A stretch of 64,000 nt of DNA, taken from the NCBI GenBank assembly GCA_028278205.1, contig JANQES010000102.1, forward strand, positions 1-64,000, in the 5' to 3' direction. How positions within the stretch are numbered: position 1 is the stretch's first letter; each line of letters starts with the position of its first letter. A model generated the notes under the pieces. It was not told the origin of the DNA. It saw only the letters and a list, made by a program, of their open reading frames with translations, and did not search any database. Made by a program: the position numbers and the translations under genes. Origin of the DNA: Rhodothermales bacterium. Its GTDB lineage: Bacteria > Bacteroidota > Rhodothermia > Rhodothermales > Bin80. Below, piece by piece: positions 52,419-60,931 of the stretch.

Positions 52419-53789
52419 ATGCCCTCGGCCTCTCAACCCTCCCTCCGCCGGACGCTCGGCACGTTCGACGGGGTGGCGATCTTGATCGGCATTACGATTG
52501 GGGCGGGCATCTACTCGACGCCGCAGCTCATCGCCACCTATGCTTCATCTTTTGCCCCCATCATCGGCCTGTGGATCGGCTGCGGGGTTTTTGTGTTCAT
52601 CGGGGGGCTGATTTATGCCGAACTCGGAACGCGGCTGCCGCACACCGGCGGCGAGTACGTCTACATCCACCGCTGTTTCGGGCCGTTTGCCGGGTTTATG
52701 TTTGGATGGGCGCAACTCTTCATCATCCGCACGAGCCCGGCGGCGGGGCTGGCTATCATCACGGCGAACTACCTGGAGTATTTCGTCGAACTGAACCGAT
52801 GGCAGCATACCGGCGTGGCCCTGGCGGTGATTGCGGCGCTGGGGGCGCTCAACTACGTCGGCGTGCAGCGGGCCAGTATCTACCAGCGCGTCTCGACGGT
52901 GCTCAAGGTGGGCGGCCTCTTCGCGCTGGTCGTGCTGGCGATGATCCTGATAGGCGGCCAGGAGAGCCTGCTCGACACCCAGGCCCCGCCGACGGCCACG
53001 CTCGGCCCCCTCGGCAATACGGCCGCTGCGCTGATGCTGGTGGTCTTCTCCTACATGGGCTTCGACCGCGTCGGCTACGTGGGCGGCGAGATGAAAAATC
53101 CCCGGCGCGCTATCCCCCTGAGCCTGATTATCGGCCTCGGCCTCGTCATCGTTTTGTACGTGCTGACGAACATGTTCTACCACGCGACGCTCGGTATGGA
53201 CGGGATGCGCGAGAGCGTCATCGTCGCCTCCGACATGGCGATCAAGTTGATGGGTCCCATCGGGGCCGGGTTCATCGCGGTGTTGGTGATGATCTCGACC
53301 ACCGGCAGCATCAACGGCACGATGATGGCCGCCCCCCGCGTCTATTATGCCATGGCGAAGGACGGCCTGTTTTTCAAATGGCTCAACTTCGTCCACCCGA
53401 AGTTTCGAACACCCTCGCGGGCCATCCTGGCGCACTGCATCTGGGGCTCGGTGATTCTCATCGTGCGTGGCACCTTCGAGACCATCGTGGCCGGGATGGT
53501 CTTCGCCGTGTTGATCTTCTACGCGTTCACCACGGTCGCGCTTTTCATCCTACGCAAACAAGAAGTAGGCGGCGAGGACATCTATCGGGTGCCGCTCTAC
53601 CCGTGGCTGCCGGGCCTCTATCTGGCGGGCATCGTAGCGCTCCTGGTCATCCGGGCGATCTTCGAATGGGAAAAATCGCTGGTCGACCTGGCGTTCATCG
53701 CCACGGGCCTGCCGTTTGCGTTGATCTGGGTGCGCAGAGTGTTGCCCATCCTCCGCGAAGACCAGTCCGATGCACCGCTCAAAGACTGA
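52419..53789 (+). CDS. APC-superfamily amino acid permease
   Basis: This 456-residue transporter has about 12 helices. The first shows DGVAILIGITIGAGIYSTP, the GAGIF-like substrate-binding unwinding of APC permeases (here GAGIY). ARIY-type RVYYAMAKDGLFFKWLNFVH is the conserved cytoplasmic loop. Best fit is the L-type/basic amino-acid exchanger branch. The substrate is unknown. The start ATG at 52419 is two bases after a repeat arm, so no Shine-Dalgarno is present. Confidence 0.9.
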   Translation: MPSASQPSLRRTLGTFDGVAILIGITIGAGIYSTPQLIATYASSFAPIIGLWIGCGVFVFIGGLIYAELGTRLPHTGGEYVYIHRCFGPFAGFMFGWAQLFIIRTSPAAGLAIITANYLEYFVELNRWQHTGVALAVIAALGALNYVGVQRASIYQRVSTVLKVGGLFALVVLAMILIGGQESLLDTQAPPTATLGPLGNTAAALMLVVFSYMGFDRVGYVGGEMKNPRRAIPLSLIIGLGLVIVLYVLTNMFYHATLGMDGMRESVIVASDMAIKLMGPIGAGFIAVLVMISTTGSINGTMMAAPRVYYAMAKDGLFFKWLNFVHPKFRTPSRAILAHCIWGSVILIVRGTFETIVAGMVFAVLIFYAFTTVALFILRKQEVGGEDIYRVPLYPWLPGLYLAGIVALLVIRAIFEWEKSLVDLAFIATGLPFALIWVRRVLPILREDQSDAPLKD

Positions 53790-53944
53790 TACAAAACCCT
53801 GTTGATCTTTGGTTTGACGAATAAGGGGGATGTCTCGATGGCCGGCTTTGGCTGCTGCGAGGCGTCCCTCTTGTTCGTTTGCAGGAAATCACCCGGCATC
53901 TCGTATCTTAAGATGCTCGGCTTTGTTCGACAAATCCTGCCACG

Positions 53945-55135
53945 ATGCCCACGCCTGAGACCACGGACCTCGAAGCCCTCCAACGCGAAAACGCGCGCCT
54001 GCGCCGTTCGGTGAACGAGCTGACGATCCTCAACGAGCTCGCCACGGCCATCGGCACAGCGCACGACCTCGACGACGTCATCCACACCATCGTCCAGGGT
54101 TCGCTGCGCGCCGTCGGGGCCGAGCAGGGTGTCATCAAGCTCGTCGATGAGACGGCCATCGACCCGATGCAGACGCTCATCCGGACGACGGTCGATACGG
54201 GCCAGCACGAGCCTTACCGCCTCGACGCGGGCGTGCTCGGATGGATGCAGCATCACAAAGCCTCGCTCATCATCAACGACCCGCACAACGACGAACGGTT
54301 TCCTTACACGAAGTGGGACGCCTCGATCCGGTCGGTGCTTAGCGTGCCGATGATGGCGCAATCCAAACTCGTGGGCATCCTGACGGTCTACAACAAACGC
54401 GACGACGAGGGTTTTCAATACGCTGATCAGCGCCTGCTGTCGATCATCGCGGCGCAGTCGGCCAACATCGTCGAGAATGCGCGGCTGCACGACGAGCGCA
54501 ACGAGATCGTTCAACTCTTCGGCCAGCACACCGCCCCGGCGGTGGTAGATGCCCTGCTGCGTGTGGGCGCCGACGCCACCACGCGCCGCCATTACGTCTG
54601 TGTGATGTTTCTCGACATCCGGGATTTCACCACGTTCTCCGAACAACATTCGCCCGAAGAGATCGTCGAGTATCTCAACACGCTCTTCGAGTTCACCATC
54701 GACCTGATCAACCGGCACCACGGCATCGTCCACCAACTTCTGGGCGACGGGTTCATGGCGATCTTCGGGGCGCCGCTCTCGTACGGCAACGATTGCCAGC
54801 ACGCCGTCAAGTCGGCTCTGGCTATCCTCCGGCGGGTGGCGCGGGCGTGCGCTGCCGGCATCCTGCCAGCCACGCGCCTGGGCATCGGGCTGCACGCGGG
54901 CGAGGTGGTAGCCGGCACGGTCGGGTCGGTCATCCACAAAGAATACAAAGTCACCGGCGACGCGGTGAACCTGGCCGCGCGTATCGAAAAACTCACCAAA
55001 CAACACAACGCGCAACTGCTGGTCTCGGAGGCTGTCTGGAAGGCCCTGGAGCCGGGCCGCTTCGAGGGCGCCTCTATCGGTTCGGTAGACGTGCGAGGCC
55101 GCGCCGGAGCGGTCCATCTTTACAAAATGGCGTAG
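53945..55135 (+). CDS. GAF-domain class III adenylate/guanylate cyclase
   Basis: This 396-residue cytoplasmic protein has a short coiled coil, a GAF domain (about 28-185; LDDVIHTIVQGSLRAVGAEQ, SVLSVPMMAQSKLVGILTVY), and a class III cyclase domain (about 210-390). Metal-binding Asp residues are in FLDIRDFTTFSEQ and HQLLGDGFMAIFG. Late residues YKVTGDAVNLAARIEKL supply the D/T adenine and N/R transition-state positions. D in VTGDAVNLA is in the adenylate-type position. It probably makes cAMP in response to a GAF ligand. There is no membrane anchor. Confidence 0.92.
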   Translation: MPTPETTDLEALQRENARLRRSVNELTILNELATAIGTAHDLDDVIHTIVQGSLRAVGAEQGVIKLVDETAIDPMQTLIRTTVDTGQHEPYRLDAGVLGWMQHHKASLIINDPHNDERFPYTKWDASIRSVLSVPMMAQSKLVGILTVYNKRDDEGFQYADQRLLSIIAAQSANIVENARLHDERNEIVQLFGQHTAPAVVDALLRVGADATTRRHYVCVMFLDIRDFTTFSEQHSPEEIVEYLNTLFEFTIDLINRHHGIVHQLLGDGFMAIFGAPLSYGNDCQHAVKSALAILRRVARACAAGILPATRLGIGLHAGEVVAGTVGSVIHKEYKVTGDAVNLAARIEKLTKQHNAQLLVSEAVWKALEPGRFEGASIGSVDVRGRAGAVHLYKMA

Positions 55136-55136
55136 G

Positions 55137-55368
55137 TAAATCGGCAAATGGCAAATCGGCAAATGGCAAATCGGCAAATCGGCAAATCGGCAAAAAAGCT
55201 TGATGCCAAATCTGGATGATTCCTCATGGAATTATGAATACCAAAGTATAAATTTTTAAAAATAAATAGTTTATCTAAAAGATTTGGCTTGCATTTTTTT
55301 GCAACACATCAAAAGAATTTGGAATGCTTGTTTATTTGCCATTTTGCCTATTTGCCCATTTGCCCATT
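55137..55368. repeat. Large composite inverted repeat (ATTTGCC unit)
   Basis: The left array of AAATCGGC and AAATGGC units (55138-55195) begins just after the cyclase stop. The right array ATTTGCC, ATTTTGCC, TATTTGCC, CATTTGCC (55334-55366) ends at the antiporter stop. Inside is a second AT-rich pair, GCCAAATCT (55205-55213) with AGATTTGGC (55280-55288). It fills the entire 233-base convergent gap. Confidence 0.9.
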
Positions 55369-56610
55369 CTACTCCGCCGCCGCCATCGTCCGCTTGACCA
55401 CCTTTCCGATAGTCAAACCCTGGACGAGGATCGAGAAGATGACGATGGCGTAGGTGACGGCCAGGATCACGTCGCGTTCGGGGCCGAGCGGCAACGACAG
55501 CGCCAGGGCCACCGAAATGCCGCCGCGCAGCCCGCCCCACGTCATGATGCGCACGGCGCCCGGACTGAACGCCTGGAAAGGCCGCAACACCGCCACCGGG
55601 ATGCCCACGGCGATCAGCCGCGCCAGCAGCACCAGCGGAATCAAGATCAACCCCGCCACCAGGTACGACATCGTGAACGTCAGCACCAACACCTCCAGCC
55701 CGATCAGCACAAACAGCACCGCGTTAAGCACTTCATCGACCAGTTCCCAGAAGATGTCCAGATGATGCCGCGTCTTCTCTGACATCGCCAGCAGCCGCCC
55801 CTGGTTGCCGATCAAAAGGCCCGCCACGACGATGGCGATGGGGCCGGAGAGGTGCAACGCCATCGCCAGGGCATAGCCGCCGGTGACCAGCGCCAGCGTG
55901 ATGAGCACTTCCACCTGATAATTATCCACTTGCTTGAGCAGCCGGTAGGCCAGATACCCGATCACGAGGCCGAAGACGGCGCCGCCGAGGGCCTCCTGCA
56001 CAAACAACAACCCGACGTGCCCGGCGGTGATCTCGCCGGTGCCGGTGGCGATCTCCAGAATCACCAGAAACACCACCACGCCCACACCGTCGTTAAACAG
56101 CGACTCGCCCGCGATCTTCATCTCCAGGCTTTTCGGCGCACCGGCTGTCTTCAGAATCCCCATCACGGCAATCGGATCGGTCGGCGAGATGAGCGCGCCG
56201 AAAAGCAGGCAGTAGACATACGGCAACGACACGCCCAGCCAGCCCAGCACCAGCCACGTCACCGTCCCGATCATAAACGTCGAGGCCAGCACGCCGACGG
56301 TCGAGAGCGAGCCGATGACCCATTTGCGCTCGGCCAGGTCGTTGATGTTGATGTGCAGCGCCCCGGCGAAGAGCAGAAAACTCAGCATCCCCTGCAACAG
56401 CGCCTCGTCGAAGTCGATGCTGCGCAGCAACGCCTCGGCCTGCCCGCGCAGATCCACCCCGACGGCGTCAAGCCCGATGAGCGCCAGCGACATCACCAGC
56501 GCAATCCCCATCACACCGATAGCCGTCGGCAACCCGATGAAACGATGGTTGAAATAGCTGAAAAGCGCCGTCAGGGTGATCAAGACGGCGAGGATGGTGA
56601 AGAGGTCCAT
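55369..56610 (-). CDS. CPA1-family Na+/H+ antiporter
   Basis: This 413-residue membrane protein has about 12-13 helices. Family motifs include LLFAGALHININDLAERKWV, LFGALISPTDPIAVMGILKT (with the TDP-type ion-binding site), ESLFNDGVGVVVFLVILEIA (helix with the ND motif of CPA antiporters) and WGGLRGGISVALALSLP near the C-terminus. It exchanges Na+ (or K+) for H+ across the inner membrane. No cytoplasmic regulatory domain is present. Its 5' side adjoins a long purine/pyrimidine repeat element. Confidence 0.92.
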   Translation of the reverse strand: MDLFTILAVLITLTALFSYFNHRFIGLPTAIGVMGIALVMSLALIGLDAVGVDLRGQAEALLRSIDFDEALLQGMLSFLLFAGALHININDLAERKWVIGSLSTVGVLASTFMIGTVTWLVLGWLGVSLPYVYCLLFGALISPTDPIAVMGILKTAGAPKSLEMKIAGESLFNDGVGVVVFLVILEIATGTGEITAGHVGLLFVQEALGGAVFGLVIGYLAYRLLKQVDNYQVEVLITLALVTGGYALAMALHLSGPIAIVVAGLLIGNQGRLLAMSEKTRHHLDIFWELVDEVLNAVLFVLIGLEVLVLTFTMSYLVAGLILIPLVLLARLIAVGIPVAVLRPFQAFSPGAVRIMTWGGLRGGISVALALSLPLGPERDVILAVTYAIVIFSILVQGLTIGKVVKRTMAAAE

Positions 56611-56616
56611 GGTTGA

Positions 56617-56905
56617 GCGAGAGGGAGAAAGGGGGAAAGGGTGAGAGGGGGATTGTTGAGGTCGGAAGATACGCGATTATTGAATGTCGAAAAACGAAGT
56701 GATTTGCTTTTTTCAAGTCATCCCTTGGTTCTCCTGCGAAGGCGGGAGGAAGGCAGGGACCCATCCGAATTTGAAGGACTGGCGACATCCCCGGAGACTT
56801 GGATGGGTTCCCGCCTGCGCGGGAATGACTTTCTTAATAATCTTATCAACATACTTTTCACCCTCACCCTCTCTCCCTTTCCCCCTCTCTCCCATGCTCC
56901 CTCTC
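56617..56905. repeat. Nested inverted repeat: GAGGGAGA arms around a REP-like element
   Basis: Outer arms are purine GAGAGGGAGAAAGGGGGAAA (56618-56637) and its pyrimidine counterpart CTCTCCCTTTCCCCCTCTCT (56870-56889). Inside, AAGTCATCCC (56714-56723) and GGGAATGACTT (56821-56831) bracket the hairpins CTCCTGCGAAGGCGGGAGG and CCCGCCTGCGCGGG and the pair GACCCATCC/GGATGGGTTC. The inner part resembles the GTCATTCCCGC...GGGAATGAC elements of many bacteria. It lies between the antiporter and S41 genes. Confidence 0.85.
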
Positions 56906-56911
56906 GCCAAA

Positions 56912-58996
56912 TCACCTTACCAGCGTCATCGTCCCGGTTTTGGAGGCACCGTTGGCCTTCAATCGATAGAAATAGACGCCGCTGGGCAGACCCTCCGGTT
57001 GCCAGTCTACCCGGTGTTTTCCTGCCTCCATCACCCCCTTGACGAGCTCCGCCACCCGCTTGCCGAGCACGTTGAACACGTCGATCCGTACCTCCGCCCC
57101 CTCCGGCAGGCTGAAGTTGATCCGCGTCGCCGTCGTGAACGGGTTGGGATAGTTTTGGGCAAGCTCCACGGTTTCCGGCACACTGATCGCGTCGATGCCG
57201 CTGATGACCGCCACGGCGCGTTCGAGCAGTTCGTCTCTGCCCAGGCGCACCCCTTCGAGCGTGCGTTGGGCAGGCACGGTGGGCAGAATGCCGACGCCGT
57301 GATGCTGCGAGCCATCGTGTTTGAGCACCTTCATCCCCGTCCAGTTAAACCGGTAGCCGCTCGGCACGGTGAACGGGTTGATGTTGCCGTTGGTGCCAGC
57401 AGTCGGCTGCCCCACGATCTCCGCCAGCCGGTAGTGCTCCACCATCCCCATCCAGGTCTCGGCATAGCTGATGGCCCGCCCGTCGGTGATGTACACGATG
57501 TTCGATGTCAACCGGGGCGAACGCGGCTGGATCGACCAGTTGCTGAACGTGAACGTCATCCCGTCCTGATCCGGGCGCGTGATGTAAGGAACGTGCCACT
57601 GTGCCGACGTTATCACTGCGTCGGTGAAATGCGACAGCTTTTCTACGACGTTGATATCGCCCGGATAGCCGCGCATGTCGAAGACGATGCCGTCGGCCTG
57701 GTTGAGCGAAAAGAGTTGCTGGTTGAACTCCGCTGTGGTGATGCGGTCGAGATCCACATAAAAGAAACCCGTCTCCAGTTCGGTGAACACCGGCAGTTCC
57801 TCCTCTTCGACCTGCGTGTTGAACGTGAGCGTGTGCGCCAGCGTGACCTCGCTGGTCTGGCCGTCCGGCGTTTCAACCGTGAGCGTCCGCCGGGCGTTCA
57901 GGGGGCCCCGGAGTAAAAAGATCAGGGCGATGTAGCGTTTCCATTGCGGCGTCGCGCCGGAGATGAGCGCTTCTTCCTCAGCCAGCACCGCCGCCATCGG
58001 CTGCCCGTCGATGTGCGTAATAACGTCGCCTCGGGCCACCGAGCCAGATCCGCTCGCCGTGACGACGAGGCTTTCTTCGACCCATTCCCAGGCCAGCGGG
58101 AGATAAAAAAATGGCTGCGGCGCATTCGGAAAACGATCATAAAAATCATTCGAGCCGAAGACACTGCCGTGCCCGTCGTGCAGTTGCGCCACCAGATAGC
58201 GCAGGGCCGTCCAGTGGCCTTCCTCGTTTTTTGCGAAAGCCTGGCGCAGCACGTCCGGCCAGTCGGTCTCTACTACGTCGAAGTACGGGTAGAAATGCTG
58301 GAAGATGTTCCAGGCGATAGTGATCGAGCCCCACTGCTCGCCCGGCTGCAACGAACCGCTCGACGGCAGATCGCCCTGCCAGGGGTTGACCTCCTGCGGG
58401 CGCGGAATCGTCTGCCCGTCGTAGAAAAGCGTCAGCGGAATCCGCGCCGAGACGCCCCCGCCCAGGTCGGCTTCGTAAGGCACGCGGGGATCGTCGAAGC
58501 CGGCAGGCGGCTGCCCGCCCGGCGCCGGGCTGATCGAACGCGAACTCTGGTAAATGCTGTTGGCCGACATCCCCACGCCGTTATGCTCCCACCGCGCGAT
58601 GCGCAACGCCGCCAGGTCCCCCTCCGGCAGCATCGACGGCACCTCCGACGGCGGAGCATCCGTCGGGAAGATCTGCACGGTGGGCGCGATGGGGGCAAAG
58701 ATCACTCGCAGACGATCTGCCAGATCCTCAGCATCGGCGGCATCGTGGACGGCTTCGGTGCCCTCAAGAGCCAGATATTCCCAGTTGGTGGCAAGGGCCT
58801 GATCGGTAGGATGGAAATAGCGGACGTACCCGTAGAGCTTCGTAAAAGCCACCAGATTGTCGATGCCGCGCGCGTCGAGAGGCGCATGCACTGCCGGCGC
58901 GTGCTGCGCCCGCGCGTGCTGCACAAAGCCCATCCCCAGGAGGATCAGGCACAATCCAAAAGCAAGATTTCGAGGGTGGTAACTGATTCGTTTCAT
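56912..58996 (-). CDS. Secreted S41 peptidase with T9SS-type sorting domain
   Basis: The 694-residue product has a signal peptide (LAFGLCLILLGMGFVQHARA), an N-terminal helical domain, a PDZ-like part (ITHIDGQPMAAVLAEEEALI) and the S41 core. FYVDLDRITTAEFNQQLFSL is followed by IVFDMRGYPGDI, then the nucleophile Ser in ITDGRAISYAETWMG and GQPTAGTNGNI. A C-terminal Por/T9SS type A sorting domain follows: AQNYPNPFTTATRINFSLPE, then GVYFYRLKANGASKTGTMTL. The protein is therefore probably exported across the outer membrane by type IX secretion. This domain is the main evidence for an FCB-group host. Confidence 0.92.
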   Translation of the reverse strand: MKRISYHPRNLAFGLCLILLGMGFVQHARAQHAPAVHAPLDARGIDNLVAFTKLYGYVRYFHPTDQALATNWEYLALEGTEAVHDAADAEDLADRLRVIFAPIAPTVQIFPTDAPPSEVPSMLPEGDLAALRIARWEHNGVGMSANSIYQSSRSISPAPGGQPPAGFDDPRVPYEADLGGGVSARIPLTLFYDGQTIPRPQEVNPWQGDLPSSGSLQPGEQWGSITIAWNIFQHFYPYFDVVETDWPDVLRQAFAKNEEGHWTALRYLVAQLHDGHGSVFGSNDFYDRFPNAPQPFFYLPLAWEWVEESLVVTASGSGSVARGDVITHIDGQPMAAVLAEEEALISGATPQWKRYIALIFLLRGPLNARRTLTVETPDGQTSEVTLAHTLTFNTQVEEEELPVFTELETGFFYVDLDRITTAEFNQQLFSLNQADGIVFDMRGYPGDINVVEKLSHFTDAVITSAQWHVPYITRPDQDGMTFTFSNWSIQPRSPRLTSNIVYITDGRAISYAETWMGMVEHYRLAEIVGQPTAGTNGNINPFTVPSGYRFNWTGMKVLKHDGSQHHGVGILPTVPAQRTLEGVRLGRDELLERAVAVISGIDAISVPETVELAQNYPNPFTTATRINFSLPEGAEVRIDVFNVLGKRVAELVKGVMEAGKHRVDWQPEGLPSGVYFYRLKANGASKTGTMTLVR

Positions 58997-59656
58997 AGTT
59001 CACTGATTTGTGGGGGCGTAATGAGAGCCAAAACACAAAAAGCCCGGCTGCGCGATCGAGCCGAGCTTGACGAGGTATACAAAACCAGACCGTCCGGCAC
59101 GGGCGAGGTGCCGGGAAACGTAGGGGCTTCCGGTTGGGTGAGTGTGGACCGGCATAGGCCGCGTGAACCAGTTCCTGGCTCAACTTTTCCAAAATTGGCG
59201 ACGACCCGTTTTCGCTCAATAAATATGCCACCGAGCCGGGTAAAAAAGAAGAATCCCTTTCAAGGCCGGAACACCCCATCGATGTCCACTAAACACGAAG
59301 ACCCGGCGCCTTGTTGTACACTTTCACAGACTGCAAGTGCATGGGCGTCTAGACACTTCTGAAATTCGATCTCGAATTTCATAAAAAGGTGATTTTCAGG
59401 GTTGATTTTAGTCTATTTTCACCCTCTATTTTCACCCCTTTAGAAAGGATATTTTCTTGATTGAAATTGCACATATGTTTTCATCGAAAAATCTTTCTAA
59501 AAACGGCCAAAAAGCCTATAAAAAAGCCGAAAACATTATTACGAACATATGACACAGGGGCGTCACTATCTTATCCTATCTTGGATCACAACAAGAGGAT
59601 GCAGCGTACAAGTTGCTGCATGGCGAACATCACCCCCTAGACGCCTGCTCAGCGCC
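58997..59656. other. 660-base gap with palindrome and AT-rich segment
   Basis: No gene is recognised. GAAATTCGATCTCGAATTTC (59361-59380) is a perfect 9-2-9 dyad. After it comes a markedly AT-rich stretch (59380-59550) with two copies of CTATTTTCACCC 13 bases apart (59412 and 59425). This may be the control region of the gene at 59657. No heptamer inverted repeat is seen. Confidence 0.5.
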
Positions 59657-59938
59657 ATGAATCAAAACCTGAACACCCTCGTCGATACCCTGCGCGAAAT
59701 CGCTTACGATGCCGGTTGCGCCCTGCTGTTTCCCGTCGATGCCGACACCACGCGGCGCTATGCCGCCCGGTACAACTGTGCCTTCCGGCAGTTGCGCGAA
59801 CTGGCCCCGCGCCTCACAGCGTCTGCCGCACCGCTGCCCGCCGATGCCACCGCCGGCAGCATTCGGATTGCGGCGCGCGCTGCCGCAGCGCACGCGCAGG
59901 GCAGACTCACGACCTGCTTTCATAGAATAGCCGCATAA
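59657..59938 (+). CDS. Hypothetical 93-aa protein
   Basis: The product begins MNQNLNTLVDTLREIAYDAG and continues ALLFPVDADTTRRYAARYNC, FRQLRELAPRLTASAAPLP, with an Ala-rich helical end. It is helical and basic, without signal or membrane segment. It ends two bases before the start of the PolX-like gene, so the two are likely co-transcribed. It is not recognised as a family. The frame is open upstream to 59549 but Met at 59657 is the natural start. Confidence 0.5.
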   Translation: MNQNLNTLVDTLREIAYDAGCALLFPVDADTTRRYAARYNCAFRQLRELAPRLTASAAPLPADATAGSIRIAARAAAAHAQGRLTTCFHRIAA

Positions 59939-59940
59939 CC

Positions 59941-60837
59941 ATGGAACGCCCCTCCAACGACGCCATCGCCGAGGCCCTGGAAAAGACGGCCGACCGGCTG
60001 GCCGAACGCGAAGCCAACCCGCATCGCGTGCAGGCCTACCGCGCGGCGGCGCAAACCGCCCGCTCGACCGAAGAGCCACTGGCTGCCTTGCTCGAACAGG
60101 GCGGGCCGGAGGCCCTCAAAGAACTGCCGGGCATCGGCGAGAGCCTGGCCTCGCGCATCGGCGGGTTCATGCAGACAGGCCGCCTGTTGCTGCTCGAACA
60201 GCTCAACCGGGAGTTCTCTCCGAAACTGTTATTCACGCGGGTGCCCGGCATCGGCCCGGAACTGGCCCAGCGCATCTACGACGACCTGAACATCGAATCG
60301 CTGGAAGCGCTCGAAGTGGCCGCCTACGATGGCCGCCTCGAACAGGTTGAAGGCTTCGGCCAACGACGCATCCGCGCCGTGCGCGCCCAGTTGAACGCTA
60401 TGCTGACCCGCCAGTCGCGCCGCCGGGCGCATCGGTTCCGCCAGATGCAGCCCGGTCGCGCGTCCGGCACGCCCGACGCGCCCTCGGTGGCGATGCTGCT
60501 GAGCGTAGACCGCGAGTACCGCCATCGCAGCGAGTTCGGCGAGTTGCCGCGCATCGCGCCGCGCCGCTTCAATCCGTCGGGCAAAGCGTGGTTGCCCATC
60601 CTCAACGCCCAGCGCAAACCGTGGACGTTCACGGCCCTTTTCTCGAACACCGCCCGCGCCCATCAACTCGAAAAAACCGACGACTGGGTCGTCGTCTATT
60701 GCGAGCGCGACGGGCGCGAAGACCAGTACACCATCGTCACTGAAACGCGAGGCGATCTCAAGAATGAACGTGTGGTGCGCGGGCGCGAAGCCGAGTGCCG
60801 CGCCTACTACCGCGACCGCCAGAAACAGGCGGCGTGA
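59941..60837 (+). CDS. PolX N-terminal-like helix-hairpin-helix DNA-binding protein (no polymerase)
   Basis: This 298-residue protein begins NDAIAEALEKTADRLAEREA, then NPHRVQAYRAAAQTARSTEE, the 8-kDa N-terminal domain of family X DNA polymerases. Helix-hairpin-helix motifs follow: LKELPGIGESLASRIGGFMQ, then FTRVPGIGPELAQRIYDDLN and QVEGFGQRRIRAV. The palm with its catalytic Asp triad and the PHP domain are absent. Residues about 180-298 form a different domain (SVAMLLSVDREYRHRSEFGE, ITETRGDLKNERVVRGREAE) shared by this stand-alone group. It probably binds gapped or branched DNA. It is followed directly by a perfect 32-bp hairpin element. Confidence 0.82.
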   Translation: MERPSNDAIAEALEKTADRLAEREANPHRVQAYRAAAQTARSTEEPLAALLEQGGPEALKELPGIGESLASRIGGFMQTGRLLLLEQLNREFSPKLLFTRVPGIGPELAQRIYDDLNIESLEALEVAAYDGRLEQVEGFGQRRIRAVRAQLNAMLTRQSRRRAHRFRQMQPGRASGTPDAPSVAMLLSVDREYRHRSEFGELPRIAPRRFNPSGKAWLPILNAQRKPWTFTALFSNTARAHQLEKTDDWVVVYCERDGREDQYTIVTETRGDLKNERVVRGREAECRAYYRDRQKQAA

Positions 60838-60848
60838 TTTTGTAAAAC

Positions 60849-60919
60849 GTAAAGACGTAAAACGTAAGAGTGCCTGCATCAACCTTGGATGCAGGCACTC
60901 TTACGTTTTACGTCTTTAC
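60849..60919. repeat. Perfect 32-bp hairpin, 7-base loop (ACGTAAA/ACGTAAA-type units)
   Basis: The left arm GTAAAGACGTAAAACGTAAG (from 60849) continues AGTGCCTGCATC. The loop is AACCTTG (60881-60887). The right arm GATGCAGGCACTCTTACG (from 60888) continues TTTTACGTCTTTAC to 60919 and is the exact complement. A further GTAAAACGTAAA precedes the left arm. It begins at the stop of the PolX-like gene and ends 12 bases before the convergent TerB-like stop, so it could be a bidirectional terminator. Confidence 0.95.
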
Positions 60920-60931
60920 CATTGTCCTCAG

